A stretch of 64,000 bases of DNA from Haemonchus contortus (GCA_000469685.2 LS997562.1:37112345-37176344); one strand, 5' to 3'; shown: positions 13,539-25,633, counted from the stretch's first letter. Program-made: numbers and translations. The notes: generated from the letters alone by a model not told the origin.

Positions 13539-13554
13539 GGGGGGGGGGGGGGGG
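13539..13554 (+). repeat. Poly-G tract, 16 G
   Basis: The longest G homopolymer in the window, preceded by AGGGT. See the finding on G tracts. Confidence 0.95.
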
Positions 13555-15156
13555 TGGAGTTCTGTTCGTGGACCGTACTCAACTGAATAAGTACTAAAGT
13601 ATCAAAATATTCATGTAGAATGGAGATTGTATACGGATAACTAATAAATACCCACGATTTCCCACTTTCCTTCAGTTTCCTTAACTTGACCCTAAATTGT
13701 GACGGTAGAACTGGGTCTTGTCAGGCAGACAACTCCTTGTCCCTTCATTGAGTTACCTTTTCCATATTGAGTGCTCTAATCGGTTAGAGAATAATTTAGG
13801 AATTATTAATAAAATACCGACAAATATCAAAATAAATGGCTGTCAATAAAAATAACCGCAAGAGAAAAAAACCAGAAAATACCTCTAAGAAAAACAGGGA
13901 AGATCCAAACCTCGAATTCATGATTAGCACTCGAGTATAACTGAGTGCAGTACTGTTTTCGCCGGGCGTTTGGAGGGACAAGTGGTGTTCTACTCATTTT
14001 GCTTAAATTTACTCATACGCACACTTCGCATAACGAAGTTAAGCCACACCCCTTCTCGACTAAGGTCAAGAAATCGTGTTTTTCTACATAGAAATCGAAT
14101 TTGGCGCTGTTTTTACACAATTTAGGTGCATGCCCTATGCATAATTGGAGGGGAAAAAACTAAATTTCCTCCAATTTACATACTCCTTAACCGTAAACTA
14201 AGATGCACTCGTACAATCGAAATCAGAAAGTTCTAGAAGGTTCCTTGAACCGAGCTTTTGTCCTTGTCAGTTCGCCTAAACTCAAGTTAGAGTTGTTGTC
14301 ACCTTTAAGAGAAGAAAAGCTGAATAAAATATCCGATTCTGAGATGGAGTAAATTTTGCGGAAATCTGCGGAAATGCATAGTTATCATACAATATTTCTA
14401 GTTATTTACAATTATTACTATGCTATAACTCTGAACCATGGGATGGATTCAGTTTCAAGGTTTTGAGAAAGATCTTGGGCGATTCAGCCTGAAACAGGCC
14501 TCGTATCCGACCTGTCTCAGGCTGACTCCCTGGATCCCAAGCTTACAAATAACGTTGGCAAGGGCAACACTTAGGAGGATGAGCCCTTTTTCTCTGACTT
14601 CCGTGTAATAATGAGGATAATGAAGATAAGGAAGGGCTTTAATGAAGTCGTTAGGATAATGAATCGCCGTCAGACTGGGAAAATAAGTGAGGCCTATCTA
14701 CCTTACCACTCACATTGCAAGGTTACCCGTGACTCGCACTTGTAACCTACTGAAAAGTAAACAAACAACTTGACAAGTCTAGTTAGATGAAAGAAATCGA
14801 TGAACCGAGCAAATAATAGCGAGAGGTTGCTTAGCGCGTTGGCCGTTACCATCCTTTTTTGCGATAAATTCATGCAGCGGCAACATCTAGCAATTAATCA
14901 GCCTAGGCTGTGACGATCAATAGGCTATAGAAAACCGTACTCAATAAGTGAAAGTGATAAAACAGCTTGAAAATCAGGGGAATACTTTGAAAATCATCCT
15001 AAACTTTTTTTCCTCATGTTTTCTTTTGAGTGACAAAAACGCTTCGACAGAGCGAAAAAAAAAATATCGAACGCGTTCAAACGTAAGAAAGGTGCTGAAT
15101 TTGGCTACACATAGATTCTACATTCTTGTAATTTTTTTCTGTAAAAATGTTCTAAG

Positions 15157-15340
15157 GGTGGAGATGGTGTTGTGGCAAGTAACCGATCACACACTCATTG
15201 TAACAGGTTCAAATCCTGGATCGATACTCGCCCAGGCCAGCCAAGCTTGCAACATCGGCTGGCCACCGCAGGTCATTGTATAGGCCCCATACGCATTCAA
15301 TAACCCCTATCAACGCCCGCAGGCTTCATCTCTTTATTCT
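15157..15340 (+). repeat. tRNA-derived SINE copy, internally deleted
   Basis: The head has an A-box-like TGGTGTTGTGG near 15165 and a B box GGTTCAAATCC. The body keeps ATCGATACTCGCC, GGCTGGCCACCGCAGGTCAT and TACGCATTCAATA, and ends GGCTTCATCTCTTTATTC. The GGGTCGATTAATTGG...GGATAAAAGCACTG segment present in other copies is missing. Confidence 0.75.
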
Positions 15341-18300
15341 AAGGTTGTTCTAAAAACTGGCTTCTTCGAGGAAATCGTAATCATTTTGCCTTGTGGGGAA
15401 TCATAACCACTATACCTAGGCGGGAATCAAACGAATGTGTTCAATCCAAAGTCGGAATGAATGTACCCAATCGGAAATCAGAGCTCAGAATCCCAAATTT
15501 TTAAGGATTGAAGGGCCGAAGTGTGAATCCTTTCTTTTCTCGAATTTCCAAGAAAGACTCATTCGAGAGGCGTTTCCATGAGGAATCAATGGAGTGTCTA
15601 CATCAATAAATTATCTCTCTTTACTTATAGTTCCAATAAAAACTAGACGACAAAACTATGAGTAGTTGAGCTAGCTGAAAGGTTTTATGTGCAGTGATTA
15701 CGTAAGAGATGAAACATGGGCACGGATGTGAGGTCATGTGGTCCGAGCGATTTCCGGTTGAGTTATCCTACACCTCTCCATCTCACTACCCCTATGTAAA
15801 CATACGACGAATCCTTTTGTTTCGTGGTAGTCAGCTCCATTACATCTGCAAACTTATCCATATGGAATTTTCGATGTCAGAAGTTGGGTATGGGAGAAAT
15901 TCATGAATGAAAAGGTCATTTTGACAAAAACTCGAATTAAAAATAAAACGAATATGCAAAGAAATTTTGGGTCTTAAAAAGGGAAATACGGCTATCACTA
16001 GTTTTCAAAGATAATCAATTCACTTCAGCTCAATTAATTTCATTATAAATTTTTCATTGCCAGTAGTCTCGTATAAAAAGAATTAGTAGTTCTGAAATAA
16101 AATGAAGTGAAATTGTAGAAAATAATTCCGGGCTAGAGGAAGTTGAGGCACCACCATTTGATGAATTTCCCGAACTTGGTAAATGAATAGCTTGAGCACA
16201 GCCAAACGCTTCATTATTAAGGGTGCGATTTTGTGAAATGGCCAGCACACAGCATTAGCTGGGCCCAGACCTATCTGGATAATTCTGGATGGTAGTTTTG
16301 ATATTCTGATCCATCATGCTACTTTAAACAAAAAGCATCGATTTTTAAGTGTAACTTCTGAAAATTTTCAATTTTTGTAAGAATACCTTCAACTGCTTCG
16401 CTAAGCGAACTAAGCGGAATACTATGATTTTGTCTAAACTGTGAAAAAGGGTTCCCTCGAATTCGCTATCCCATAAATACAGGTTAGATGTCCATTTTTT
16501 ATATTGCATCATATATTATTGTTCTTTCTATTTACATATTATTTACACTTTCTTTTACTTTTTTACTTACTAATTATATTTTTATTTATCGACTAAATGA
16601 GATCATGTCATAAAATAGAGACGTAACGATGGTGAAGGCCTAATGAAGGGAAAACAGCAATTAGTAGAGCGATACGAAGCTAAAGTGAAGATGGTAGCAT
16701 GTCAGTCTGGGGTGGTTGAGGCTGTTGACGCATTCCTTCGAATAATTAATAATTTAAATGGGAAAATGTGAAGCTCTACGATATAAAACTCGTGAAATAC
16801 GCAAAGAATATTACTAGTAATCTGTTGTTTGTAAAACCTCGAAACAGAAAATAAAGTTAGTCGCTCTGTCGCAAGTAAAAGAAGTGAGACATAAATGTTG
16901 GATAGTTTTTCGGAGTGCAAACAACTATCTCTTCAGTATCGGAGCGCGTAGAATTGTACCGCCAGTGTGGTTCGATGGCCCCTTTTAGCTCAACTATACG
17001 GAAAAAGGCCTTGGCTAATAAAAGTTTCGGCTGCTTTTGGCCAATTTCGGTCACCTATAGGATCGGGTCCCGTCCAGGTCAAACAAACTCGACTAATTGG
17101 CGCCAGGTTCGTCTAGAAGGATGACTTAATGACGTTGGTGATGAGGACTGGAGTAGCACCAGTTATGAAGGCATGGATATGACACAATGGCTATGGGTGG
17201 AAGTCCAATATGAGTGCATAAAAAGGAAATTATTATTCGAAGAAAATTTTTTAGAGAGATTATTTCAAAGGCTTCTGAGAAAAACATATTGTTGTTGTTT
17301 GAGTATTATCGAACAATTTTGGATTTTTTATGATTTGAATTAAAATATTCTATTTACACCAGTCGGAGTTTGAGAGAGAAAGGGTTATTTATGCTCAGAT
17401 ACGGCGAAGTACTATTGGTTATGGAACGGAATAGCTTTCCGAGGGTAGTCGATGTGTGATTTAATGCTTCACTACCTCGACAAAACATTGTACCAGTTAT
17501 CCAATGGTACCCAAGGGATGCTACGGTCCCGTTGGCATGGGAACAATGAGAAAAATAATGAAGTAAAATGAAGCAAACCCATAAAATCGTATGATGAACG
17601 ACCATTTGGTTGTTGACATCTACAAAGCCGGCCGGGGCAGGGTACGCATGGGGACCGGGCCGGGCACGGCAGAGAGTTCCGATGGCAACAAGTAAGTTGA
17701 AACTCGAGAAGGCGCGAAGAAATCGTATTACCAACGGCTTTGAGGGCGTATGTCGTTGTTATTCATGCTGTGAAGTCGTTAGGGGGGAGGAAGACGCTTC
17801 AAAATTTACGAAGCAACTCTGTGTGCTCATAAGGCCATGAGGTGCATTGAGCCAGCTGGCTCCAACCCCCTCCCCCCTTCCCAGAATTGGTTCTCGGGAC
17901 AGACTCCGTGATCTGATGGATTGAGTTTCGTTTGATTCGATCGCTTCAAAAGTTTTTTTGGACGAAACTTTTCTTGGTCCAGATAGATGATTAGATTGAA
18001 TTTTGGCTTCGCAGATTTCCAAAAATTGCCCTTCCAAGAAGGGAGGACTCGAAACCTCTGAAATAGGGTTCACAGGGAGAACCTACTAAAGACCTTCTGT
18101 TGATGGTACCCAGAGATATCAGAGTTCGAATCAACTGATAATCGCAAGGCTAAAAGACTGTTACTTTGGATCCTACAAGGTCTAGGATAAAGGACAGGCT
18201 GGAAATGAGAATTAAAGGCAAGGATCCAGATAGGTGCAGACCAGCCCGAGGTTTGCGGGTTACCAGCTTGTTGTACCGAATCTGGAGAAACTGTCAACAT

Positions 18301-18844
18301 CGAGAAAAGACTATGGAACTCGTTCTGCGGGCAGAAATGTTATGGAAAGCTCCGAAAGGACCATTTTGCGATAGAAAGCTCCGTGACTGGCACCAGACGT
18401 AATCACTGGGTTGAGAGCTAGCTACCTGAGACAATCGTTCGCAAGCAAATTTCGAGAAAAACGCAGAGGAAACGTTTCTACCGCTTTTGGTGATAATTGA
18501 GGAAAACAGGCGTTAGCGTTCCCAAGTGCCTAGCCCCAAAGAAAGGGCAAGAAAAGCTTTTCCCGAAGCAAAGCGTGGAGTAATCGGAAGAGGCAGCTCA
18601 GAAACTTGTGGCAAACGAAAAACTGAATTCTGCCGTGGCTTATTGTTAGTACCAGGGGACCGAGGAGTATGTCCGTAGGAATATCCTGAGAACACTTCGT
18701 TCTGTAGCTTTGTCTCATGGGTAGTTCACGATTCTTTTTAGTATTGTATTCGAAATTGTAGATTTATATTTGTTTATTTTAATAACTTATTATTTTTATT
18801 TGCCGTATTCGGCTGGCGAAAATAATGGTTTCGAACATTCTCAG
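15341..18844. other. Non-coding stretch with one weak candidate exon
   Basis: AT-rich DNA. Minus-strand open frames at 16054-16248 (Ser/Asn/Gly-rich) and 17759-18073 have no good splice sites or family resemblance. A GC-rich patch at 17590-17690 is listed separately. From 17870 to 18720 GC is higher but frames are broken and unrecognised. Confidence 0.35.
17588..17690 (+). other. Weak candidate first exon
   Basis: A GC-rich island in AT-rich surroundings starts ATGATGAACGACC and stays open (reading VVDIYKAGRGRVRMGTG) to a good donor, AACAA/GTAAGTTG, near 17690. An in-frame TAA lies just upstream, so it would have to begin at this ATG. The opposite strand is also open and looks like a signal peptide followed by a Pro/Ala-rich stretch. 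No family recognised and no downstream exon found. Confidence 0.2.
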
Positions 18845-18939
18845 ATAAAGGAATGAAGTCTTCGGGCGTTGATCACTCCCGCATCTGGGAAAGGGGGGGG
18901 GGGGTGCGCCCGATTCGACTTCTATTCAGAATCGTAATA
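18845..18939 (-). repeat. tRNA-derived SINE copy, 3' part (left of the Tc3-like insertion)
   Basis: Minus-strand reading gives the SINE 3' end: ACGATTCTGAATAGAAGTCG, a GGGCGCA...CCC block, GGGAGTGATCAACGCCC and GACTTCATTCCTTTAT. The rest of the same SINE lies at 20513-20692, beyond the inserted transposon. A 12-G run (18893-18904) lies inside this part. Confidence 0.75.
18893..18904 (+). repeat. Poly-G tract, 12 G, inside a SINE copy
   Basis: Uninterrupted run of 12 G. Other copies of this SINE have only a few C/G at the corresponding GGCGCATCCC position, so the tract seems to have expanded in this copy. Confidence 0.9.
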
Positions 18940-20512
18940 CAGTGCGTTTCATAATTATAAGGTCACCCTCAATTTTTGCACTTTCAAAAAAAGTAATCAT
19001 TCAGGATTTTCTCTAGCATCATGAACAGATTCCCCAGCACGAATAACCTAGGTATCCGTTTCTTAGCCGCTGCTGCATTCTTCTGAACTTTTTTAGAACA
19101 GTTTATCGGTTTTTGCACCGTTTCATAATTATAAGGTCACCCTGAAAAAGTGAACAATTATTAACGAAAGAGAGGAAACTTCGTGTTTGAAGATACTTGT
19201 AAAGGTAAGCATGTGTAGCAAAGGCATTTCTAAACCTGACTGTCAACATGGCTCGTGGTCATCTGCTTTCCTCTGATGAGAAGGCTCATCATGAAGGTGG
19301 GCTCCGTACTCGAGCCATTTCCAGGCAAATAGAGAGTTCCCCTTGGTCCATTCGGAGATTTCTAGAGAGTCCTCATGTCGTTAGATATAACATCGACTGT
19401 GGACACCCATGAAAGATTACTACCCGTGACTAGCGGAAAATTCTGAGGACTGTTTCCAACTGTACGTCCTCCTTGAACCAGATCCGATCGGAATTAAACC
19501 TCTCTGTGTCGAAAACTACAGTCTGGAGAGCAGTGAGAAGATGCGAGAACATCACCAGGCAAGCAATGGAGAAGGTGCCACGAATCACCAATCGCCACAG
19601 AGAGGCTCGACTCGGTTTTGCAAAGATGAACCTAGGGAGAGATTGGGCAAAGGTAGATCTGCATCGAAATCTCACCATAGAGCTGAATAATTCCTACTCA
19701 GGTCGTCTTTTCGGATGAAAAGAAATTCAATCTGACGGAAACAAGCGGTACTAACGCGACTTGAGGAAGGAACCAGTCTACTTCAGCCGTCGCAGTTTCG
19801 GTGGAGGAAGCCTATGGTGCGGGGTGAGTTCTGCAATGATGTCGTGTTGTCGTGAGCTGCAGTATGGATTTCAAGGATTACCAGAAAGTCTTGGAGCATC
19901 ATCTAGTACCTTTTCTATGCCATCGCCGTCACCTCAACTATGTCTTTCAACAAGATAACGCCTACAATCATGTGAGCCGTGCAACGGATGAGTGGCTGCA
20001 ATGCCAATAAATAAGCGTCCTACCATGGCCACCCTGCAGTCCCGACCTCAGTCGGATGGAACATGTCTGGGACATAATATTCAGACAGGTTTATGCGAAT
20101 AACCGTCAGTTCCAGGGCAAAGAAGAGCTGAAGCGAGCACTCATCGAAGCATGGAGAGCAACCGATGAGGAACATTTTCGAAACCTACTTTCCAGTATGC
20201 CACACAGGCTCTTTGATGTTGCTCCTCAACAAGGAGGAGCTATAGATTATTAACTGTTGTACATATGCAATTAACATTGATAAATCATTTACTTCCTCAG
20301 GGTGACCTTATAATTATGAAACGGTGCAAAAGCCGACACTATCTTTGAAAAATTCGTAAAAAATTTGAGGTGAAAGATATTGCGATCAAAATTTGAGTAC
20401 GGAGGTACATTGTGACGAGGAATCTACCAGTGTTTGCCAAAAAATTCCATTCTGGCTGCTTTCTCCGGAATAGCAAAAATCTGGGGTGACCTTATAATTA
20501 TGAAACGCACTG
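18940..20512 (+). mobile_element. Tc3-like (Tc1/mariner) DNA transposon, inactive
   Basis: The element is 1573 bp, flanked by TA (18938-18939 and 20513-20514), and begins and ends with CAGTGCGTTTCATAATTATA / its complement, followed by AGGTCACCC. A second, internal copy of the same motif (CACCGTTTCATAATTATAAG) lies at about 19116-19146, with its inverted partner at about 20297-20330. Two binding-site-like repeats per end is the arrangement known for Tc3. It encloses a broken Tc3-type transposase and sits inside a SINE. Confidence 0.92.
19248..20253 (+). pseudogene. Degenerate Tc3-type transposase
   Basis: Starts MARGHLLSSDEKAH, like the N-terminal DNA-binding domain of Tc3 transposase. After a frame break it continues RSELNLSVSKTTVWRAVRRC (second helix-turn-helix), then VVFSDEKKFNL (first catalytic Asp), LRKEPVYFSRRSFGGGSLW, FQQDNA (second Asp), CSPDLSRMEHVWDI (third acidic residue, Glu) and SSMPHRLFDVAPQQGGAIDY to a stop at 20253. 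The parts lie in different frames and there is an in-frame TAA near 20009, so no intact protein can be made. The length matches Tc3 transposase (roughly 330 codons), so loss is by point mutation and small indels rather than truncation. Confidence 0.9.
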
Positions 20513-20692
20513 TATTGTATTGAATGCGTATATGGCCTCTACAATAAGTTGCGGTGGCCAGCAGATGCACAAACCAGTGCTTTTATCCTCCCAGACGGAA
20601 ATGGTACCAATTAATCGAGCTCGGAGAGATGGTATACTTGGTTGCTCTGTACAGATACCTACGTGCCTACGTGTACCACCCTCATCCTTTTC
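20513..20692 (-). repeat. tRNA-derived SINE copy, 5' part (right of the Tc3-like insertion)
   Basis: On the minus strand: degenerate head near 20690, GATAAAAGCACTGG, GGCCACCGCAACTTATTGTA, then GCCATATACGCATTCAATAC, which stops exactly at the transposon. Together with 18845-18939 it makes one full-length SINE. Confidence 0.75.
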
Positions 20693-21084
20693 GCTCAAAT
20701 AGTGCAATATAATTTGTAACGTAATGGAAATACGAGAAATATACGACGGAGTAAGCACATCAGATGAGAAGTTCGTGATCCCCTGGGATCTTAAAGGAGG
20801 ATATTCCCGAACTCCATGGAAAGTACGAATTTCAGTCATTTTTGATATCATCTACTTATGGGTTTCCGTGTCCGAGACAAGTGCATCGAAAATCGGAACT
20901 TGAAACAACCCTGTCAAAGGCTCTTCACAAATACCCACGCCATAATCAACTTCATATCATGTTCCGAATTAAAATGCAAGCTGAGGAGTTCTTTTGCTTT
21001 ACGTCAGTCGCTGAGAAGAAAACAATCAGCCCAGACATAGAAATCCAAGTCCGACGGTGTAAGGTCGATAAGGCGTATAGGGCG

Positions 21085-21228
21085 TTAAACAATCCCGTCT
21101 TTGGGTTAACCAACCTCGTAGAGATAGAAGTTCGACCTAGGCGTATATCGATCGGATTAGATCCCTCGACCGTGCGTGCTTGATGGTGCGTCACTTGCAC
21201 TATACATACCACTTCTGCTCCAAAAATT
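21085..21228 (-). repeat. tRNA-derived SINE copy, internally deleted
   Basis: The minus strand reads AGAAGTGGTATGTATAGTGC, then GACGCACCATCAAGCACGCACGG and GATCTAATCCGATCGATATACGCC, matching the SINE head (A-box region, B box, GATCGATA block). It then jumps to GGGATTGTTTAACGCCC, the 3' motif. Confidence 0.6.
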
Positions 21229-22169
21229 ACAAGTTGTAGTTTAAGAATTGCCCCTTTATTTTATTTTTGTTTATTTTTGCTGGATTAGATCGATAGATTT
21301 GAAGTGACTCAAGTTGTGGCCTGAAAAATGTCTATCGCAACTTTCAGGGATCGGCATGCGTTCAAAAAAGAAAACAAATGCTCGTTACTCAGAGTTCTTC
21401 ATCAGAAGAGGCCGACCTCTCTTGAAGAAGAACCCTTCCGATGACCTTGGATACCTTAACGGAGAACAAGAAGGAGCACTGACAACGAGAAAGGGGCAAG
21501 TGCATGAAAGTGCTGAGTGCACAAAGTTCCCATCCAGTACATTGCCCTAAGGCGGAAACAAGTTCGAGGGGAGGCTGACGAGCATGTGGCTGCTTGCCGT
21601 TGATGGCATGAACCTCTAGAGCATAGTGTATACACATGTATATAACTCATGTATGTCATGCGGTCGACGACGAGGCGGTGATTTGTCGCCAGACATCAAA
21701 GTTTAACGCCACAATGTAATGTGTCTGGAATTGTGAGTTGTGGATGATGAATGTGTCGTGAGCGAAAGGAATCTCGTGAGGAAAGAAAGGAGCAAAAGAA
21801 AGGTTCTCAGAAAAAGCCATACCCTGAGAGTCGCTACTCCGTAACTGATTTGTAGCGAAAATGCTTTCATTTTCTTCTATCGAGTTTTTCTTGACGGAGT
21901 TAACAAAGAATTCTCACGATAGTAGTGACCTCAGATGGTATTTTGAAGTCTTCCCGGGGTAGTTTCATAGAGTGATTTGACCTGCGCAGGATCTGCAGAG
22001 CACCTTTATTCGTCTCCGGACATGTCTTATACCTGATCGAGGGGAAGTCTCTGAACAAGTGATCGGGGCGTCCGAATTTAATGTTTCGTCTTCTTCAAAT
22101 CGGTCGTCTTCTGTTTTGGAATTGATCATTTATCATTTCAGTTCCCTTTAACAAGGCTCATAAAGCCTT
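21229..22169. other. No gene recognised
   Basis: Several short open frames overlap on both strands at 21314-21660 but none has a family resemblance or splice support. A TA-rich run (ATACACATGTATATAAC) lies near 21630. Confidence 0.3.
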
Positions 22170-22362
22170 CCAACAAGATAACATCCAGTGCTGAGTAGAC
22201 TAATTGTAAGATGAAGTGGGTAATGGCAAGGAGCACTGGAACTGCATGTACTGTCCAGAAACCAGGTACTAGGTAGATACCTACTCAAGCCAAGCAGGTC
22301 TTCCATTCCTGTGGGATCGGGTGATTGATACAAGACTTGTATGGGAGGATAAAATACTCATT
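22170..22362 (+). repeat. Partial tRNA-derived SINE copy
   Basis: Carries the middle of the family: AGATACCTACTCAAGCCAAG, CAGGTCTTCCATTCC, GGGATCGGGTGATTGATAC and GGGAGGATAAAA, ending near 22362. The tRNA-like head is unrecognisable and the 3' half absent. Confidence 0.55.
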
Positions 22363-22579
22363 TGCTTATTGCCTAGTCTCTCTATGTTGTTGTATTGACC
22401 CATTCTTCATCCAAACACTACTTAAATTCTCAATACGAGTCGAATATAAGGGGCATCTCAAAACGAGGCGAATTAGCTCCAGGAACTCTACCCTATAAGT
22501 CTGCCGTGAACAACCTTGCAGGCGCTTGGAGTGAGTGACTTGAAAATTTACGGAGAGTAAATGTTAAGAATCAAAATTG

Positions 22580-22875
22580 AGTGGTGCTGGCGTAGTGGCA
22601 AGTAGAGCCCTATCACCCACGCATGGTCACGGGCTCAAATCCCGGATCGATATCCTCCTGTTCAACCAAGCCTTCCATTCCTTCAGGGTCGGTTAATTGG
22701 TGTCAGACTCATCTGGGAGGATAAAAGAAATGACGTATACAATGGCTGGCTACCGCAAGTCATTGTATAGACCATATACGCATTCATGACACCACTACGA
22801 TTATCGAAGTCGTATGCGTGGGCGCATCTCTCAGACAGGATTGTTAAGCCCCAAGACTTCATCTTTTATCATTTC
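22580..22875 (+). repeat. tRNA-derived SINE, the best-preserved copy
   Basis: Head GTGGTGCTGGCGTAGTGGCA (A box TGGCGTAGTGG) is followed 43 nt later by a B box GGGCTCAAATCC, the spacing of a tRNA gene. Then come CGGATCGATA, AAGCCTTCCATTCC, GGGTCGGTTAATTGGTG, GGGAGGATAAAA, GGCTGGCTACCGCAAGTCAT, ACGCATTCATGACACC, ACGATTATCGAAG and GGGCGCATCTC. The 3' end is GACTTCATCTTTTATC. About 295 bp. Confidence 0.85.
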
Positions 22876-23919
22876 ATTGTTTAAAACTGACATGAAATTT
22901 CTGCCCTTAGCAGTCGATGAGCTTAACTTACGAGTGGGAGTGGGCGAAGGTGCAAAAAGAGTTAGAGCTTTGAGGCTTCGAATCTTCTTGAGCGGAAAAA
23001 GATAGGTATCAATCTACTGAAGTAATTTATTTGAATAGAATTCTCCTAAAAACGTTCAAAATGCTTTCACATCAACCTTTGTGAAAAAATTATATGTAAG
23101 TCGATATAATCACGGGATCGACCACTTATTGATCAGCAAGCGCTATGGATACCAATGCCTGTAGATACCTAATGAAATAATTGTTAACTATAACAGCACG
23201 GAAAAGCCGAAAATCACGAAATAGCAAGTAAACAACGAAAAATAAGCAATCAATATCATCGTTAAGGACAGTGCAACGAAGTTTGTTGAGAAACATCGCG
23301 AAAAACTTTCAAAATTTTTCTATTTTGTCAAGATGTACAAATGATTGCAATGTCTGAGAGAATTTAGGTCCAGAAAAGTCTAGAAAGTTCCAAAATTACC
23401 TGAATACGAAAAATGTTCCAAAATTCCGTGCGGAATTCTATACGTACTTATTCTTACTGCTTACTTATTCCGTGCCTTTGCCCAGATTTCAGCAGTAGCA
23501 ATTTCGCTGGTAACTCCAGCAATATCGTTTTATTCCTAGTCATTAGGGTAATGCACTTGGGAAGCCAGTCCACTTGCTACTCGTTTGTTCCGTTACCAGC
23601 TAACTTACTACCAGAAAATCTGTAGTGGAAGAAAAAAGCCAGATTCGTAGTTAATCTTCTGTTTTCCCGAATAGTTTATTTTTCTATGGGCCCCCTATAA
23701 GGGCGTAACTATGCAAGCTGTACAATCACTAGGAATTATCACTAAGTAGAACTTTGTGCTGAAAAAATGATCCCAGAAGATCCCTTCAAAGTTATGGATT
23801 GGCAAGAAAACTTTCGCTGAGACGATTGCCAGTAATAAGCTCTGGCACACACACATATACATAAATCCAGTATTGAAGCATATGGAAAACCCAATCATGT
23901 CCTAATCGGATTTGCCGTC

Positions 23920-23963
23920 AGCGTCGTCTTCGACGCTTTTAAGGGCGCCCTCGTGGGCGCTCT
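23920..23963. repeat. Two adjacent short hairpins
   Basis: AGCGTCG/TCTT/CGACGCT (23920-23937) is followed at once by AGGGCGCCC/TCGT/GGGCGCTCT (23942-23963), each with a 4-nt loop. GC-rich stems in an AT-rich area are unusual. No known RNA family recognised. Confidence 0.5.
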
Positions 23964-24139
23964 TGGACCCCCAAAAACTCAACGCTGCACTTGCACTCGG
24001 CTGCAGGGTTCGTTGACTAATAATCAGAGAAATTTACTTGCTATTTGATTCGAAAATTTTACCTATCAGAGGTCATTAGAGCATTTTCGTCAATTGATAA
24101 GACACCTAGTAGAAAACCGCTCCTATCTTTTCATCAGTG

Positions 24140-24196
24140 AGGCGCGAGCGGTGAAGGCCCTGCTAGGAGTTCACACGGTCTACAAGATTGAATCCT
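24140..24196 (+). repeat. Possible tRNA/SINE-head relic
   Basis: GTGAGGCGCGAGCGGTGAAG then, about 44 nt after the A-box-like part, AGATTGAATCC resembling a B box. Not a foldable tRNA. Confidence 0.3.
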
Positions 24197-25629
24197 GCTG
24201 AGCTTCCATGGGAGATCCAAAAAATGTGTTACAAGGGCCTGTTAAAAATCGCTCTTCGATTATTCCGATCGGTGGAGGGCTTGATAGGGAGAGGGCGATA
24301 TCTGGCCCGGGACTTTATTGTCTGGAGATGACGAAAGAGATTTTTTGTTACAGTACTTTACCGATGCCAGATGCTTTGCTAAAGAATGTCGATCTATGAA
24401 ATAACCCAGCTGGAAGACATGAAACAGCGAAAACATCAAATTTTCAAAATCATTTCGATTTTTTATTTAAGTGGTTCATTTTTTTATTTGGTTCCAATAA
24501 ACAGACGGCAAATTATCCAGGAGGAGTTAGGCACGATCGAAATTATTTTCTCATAACAATTATTTTCATTATTCTATCATTATCATTCGTTATCATATTA
24601 TCGATCTAAACTACGAACGTCTTATATCATTCGTTATCATAATTATCGATTTATATCACAAATAAACGACAAATTCAAAGCCTAGGCAGTCAATTGTATA
24701 TGTTGAAAGCGACTGAGAATGAAAAAGGCGCTGAACGACCGATGTTAATTCTATGAAATCCCGTGAAGATCAAGAAAACTATGTGTTTAATCCTACTGAA
24801 ATACCAAAGAACTAGTAAAGACGATGAAAATGCTTTAGAATCGAATTTCATAGAGATTAGTGGGAGAAATCATGGGAGATGATGTCATCGAAAAGCATAA
24901 CAGACAGCTGTTTCTCTGAACTGAGAACAGCTATTGAGTGTCGAGAAAATTACTGAAATGAGCCAACAGCCAATAGCAACCTAGACAATCGGCTTGAACG
25001 AAAAATAAACTTTTCAGAAAAATTGGATTTTCGGAAAGAAAATGACGATGACGAGTTTGATACTAAAGCTATGTCAAAGCAGTAAACAATTAGCCTGTCC
25101 CTGTCTCACAACATTGTTGAAATACTGAGATTGCAGACGACAGAATGGTTGTTGACGTACTGATGTTAAATAATGGATGGGCGTGAAGCATGAGTTCACC
25201 GAACGGCAACCAAACCCCCTTTCACTGGAGGAACTCGTCCAGAAGAGGACAAGCAAGCTGAACGAAGCCGGCAGATGGGGTTCATAACAAAAAGGATGGG
25301 ATACAGAGGTAAGACTTTCATTTCTGCGATTTCCCCCCACACGTTCGAGTGCGGACGAGTTTTCGTGGTGAAATAGTTTTGGATGAGGTTTTCATTGTGT
25401 TATAAGGCAGTCTCTATAATCACATATTCACTTCCCGAGTTCTTATTCTATCAGAAACTTCAAGACAAGGAATGTCTACATTTTGATGTAAACTCGTCCA
25501 GGGGCAGCCCGTTTGTCTCCCCTACTTGCTGCTTCCTTTCATAATAATGTAGGTGAAAGTATGTTTAGATACAGGGTTAGTGCTATTAAATGAACCATAA
25601 TTTAATATTGACAAGTTTCTGACAAAGGC

Positions 25630-25633
25630 AAAA
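25630..25633 (-). terminator. Pol III terminator of tRNA-Glu
   Basis: Four T on the transcribed strand, four nucleotides after the discriminator base. Confidence 0.7.

Larger units (their letters stand above)
8506..15156. other. Gene-poor stretch with homopolymers and short repeats
   Basis: No recognisable gene. It holds a tandem duplication (9984-10070), poly-G runs at 10071-10081, 11314-11326 and 13539-13554, a GC-rich patch near 10860-11050, and a coding-like segment at 12409-12669 listed separately. Two chance resemblances to the NMNAT N-terminal motif (near 10130 and 10465) were rejected. Confidence 0.4.

Noticed and set aside
16054..16248. Ser/Asn/Gly-rich minus-strand frame that looks protein-like
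   Set aside because: No ATG start and no acceptor between the upstream stop and the frame; low-complexity composition.
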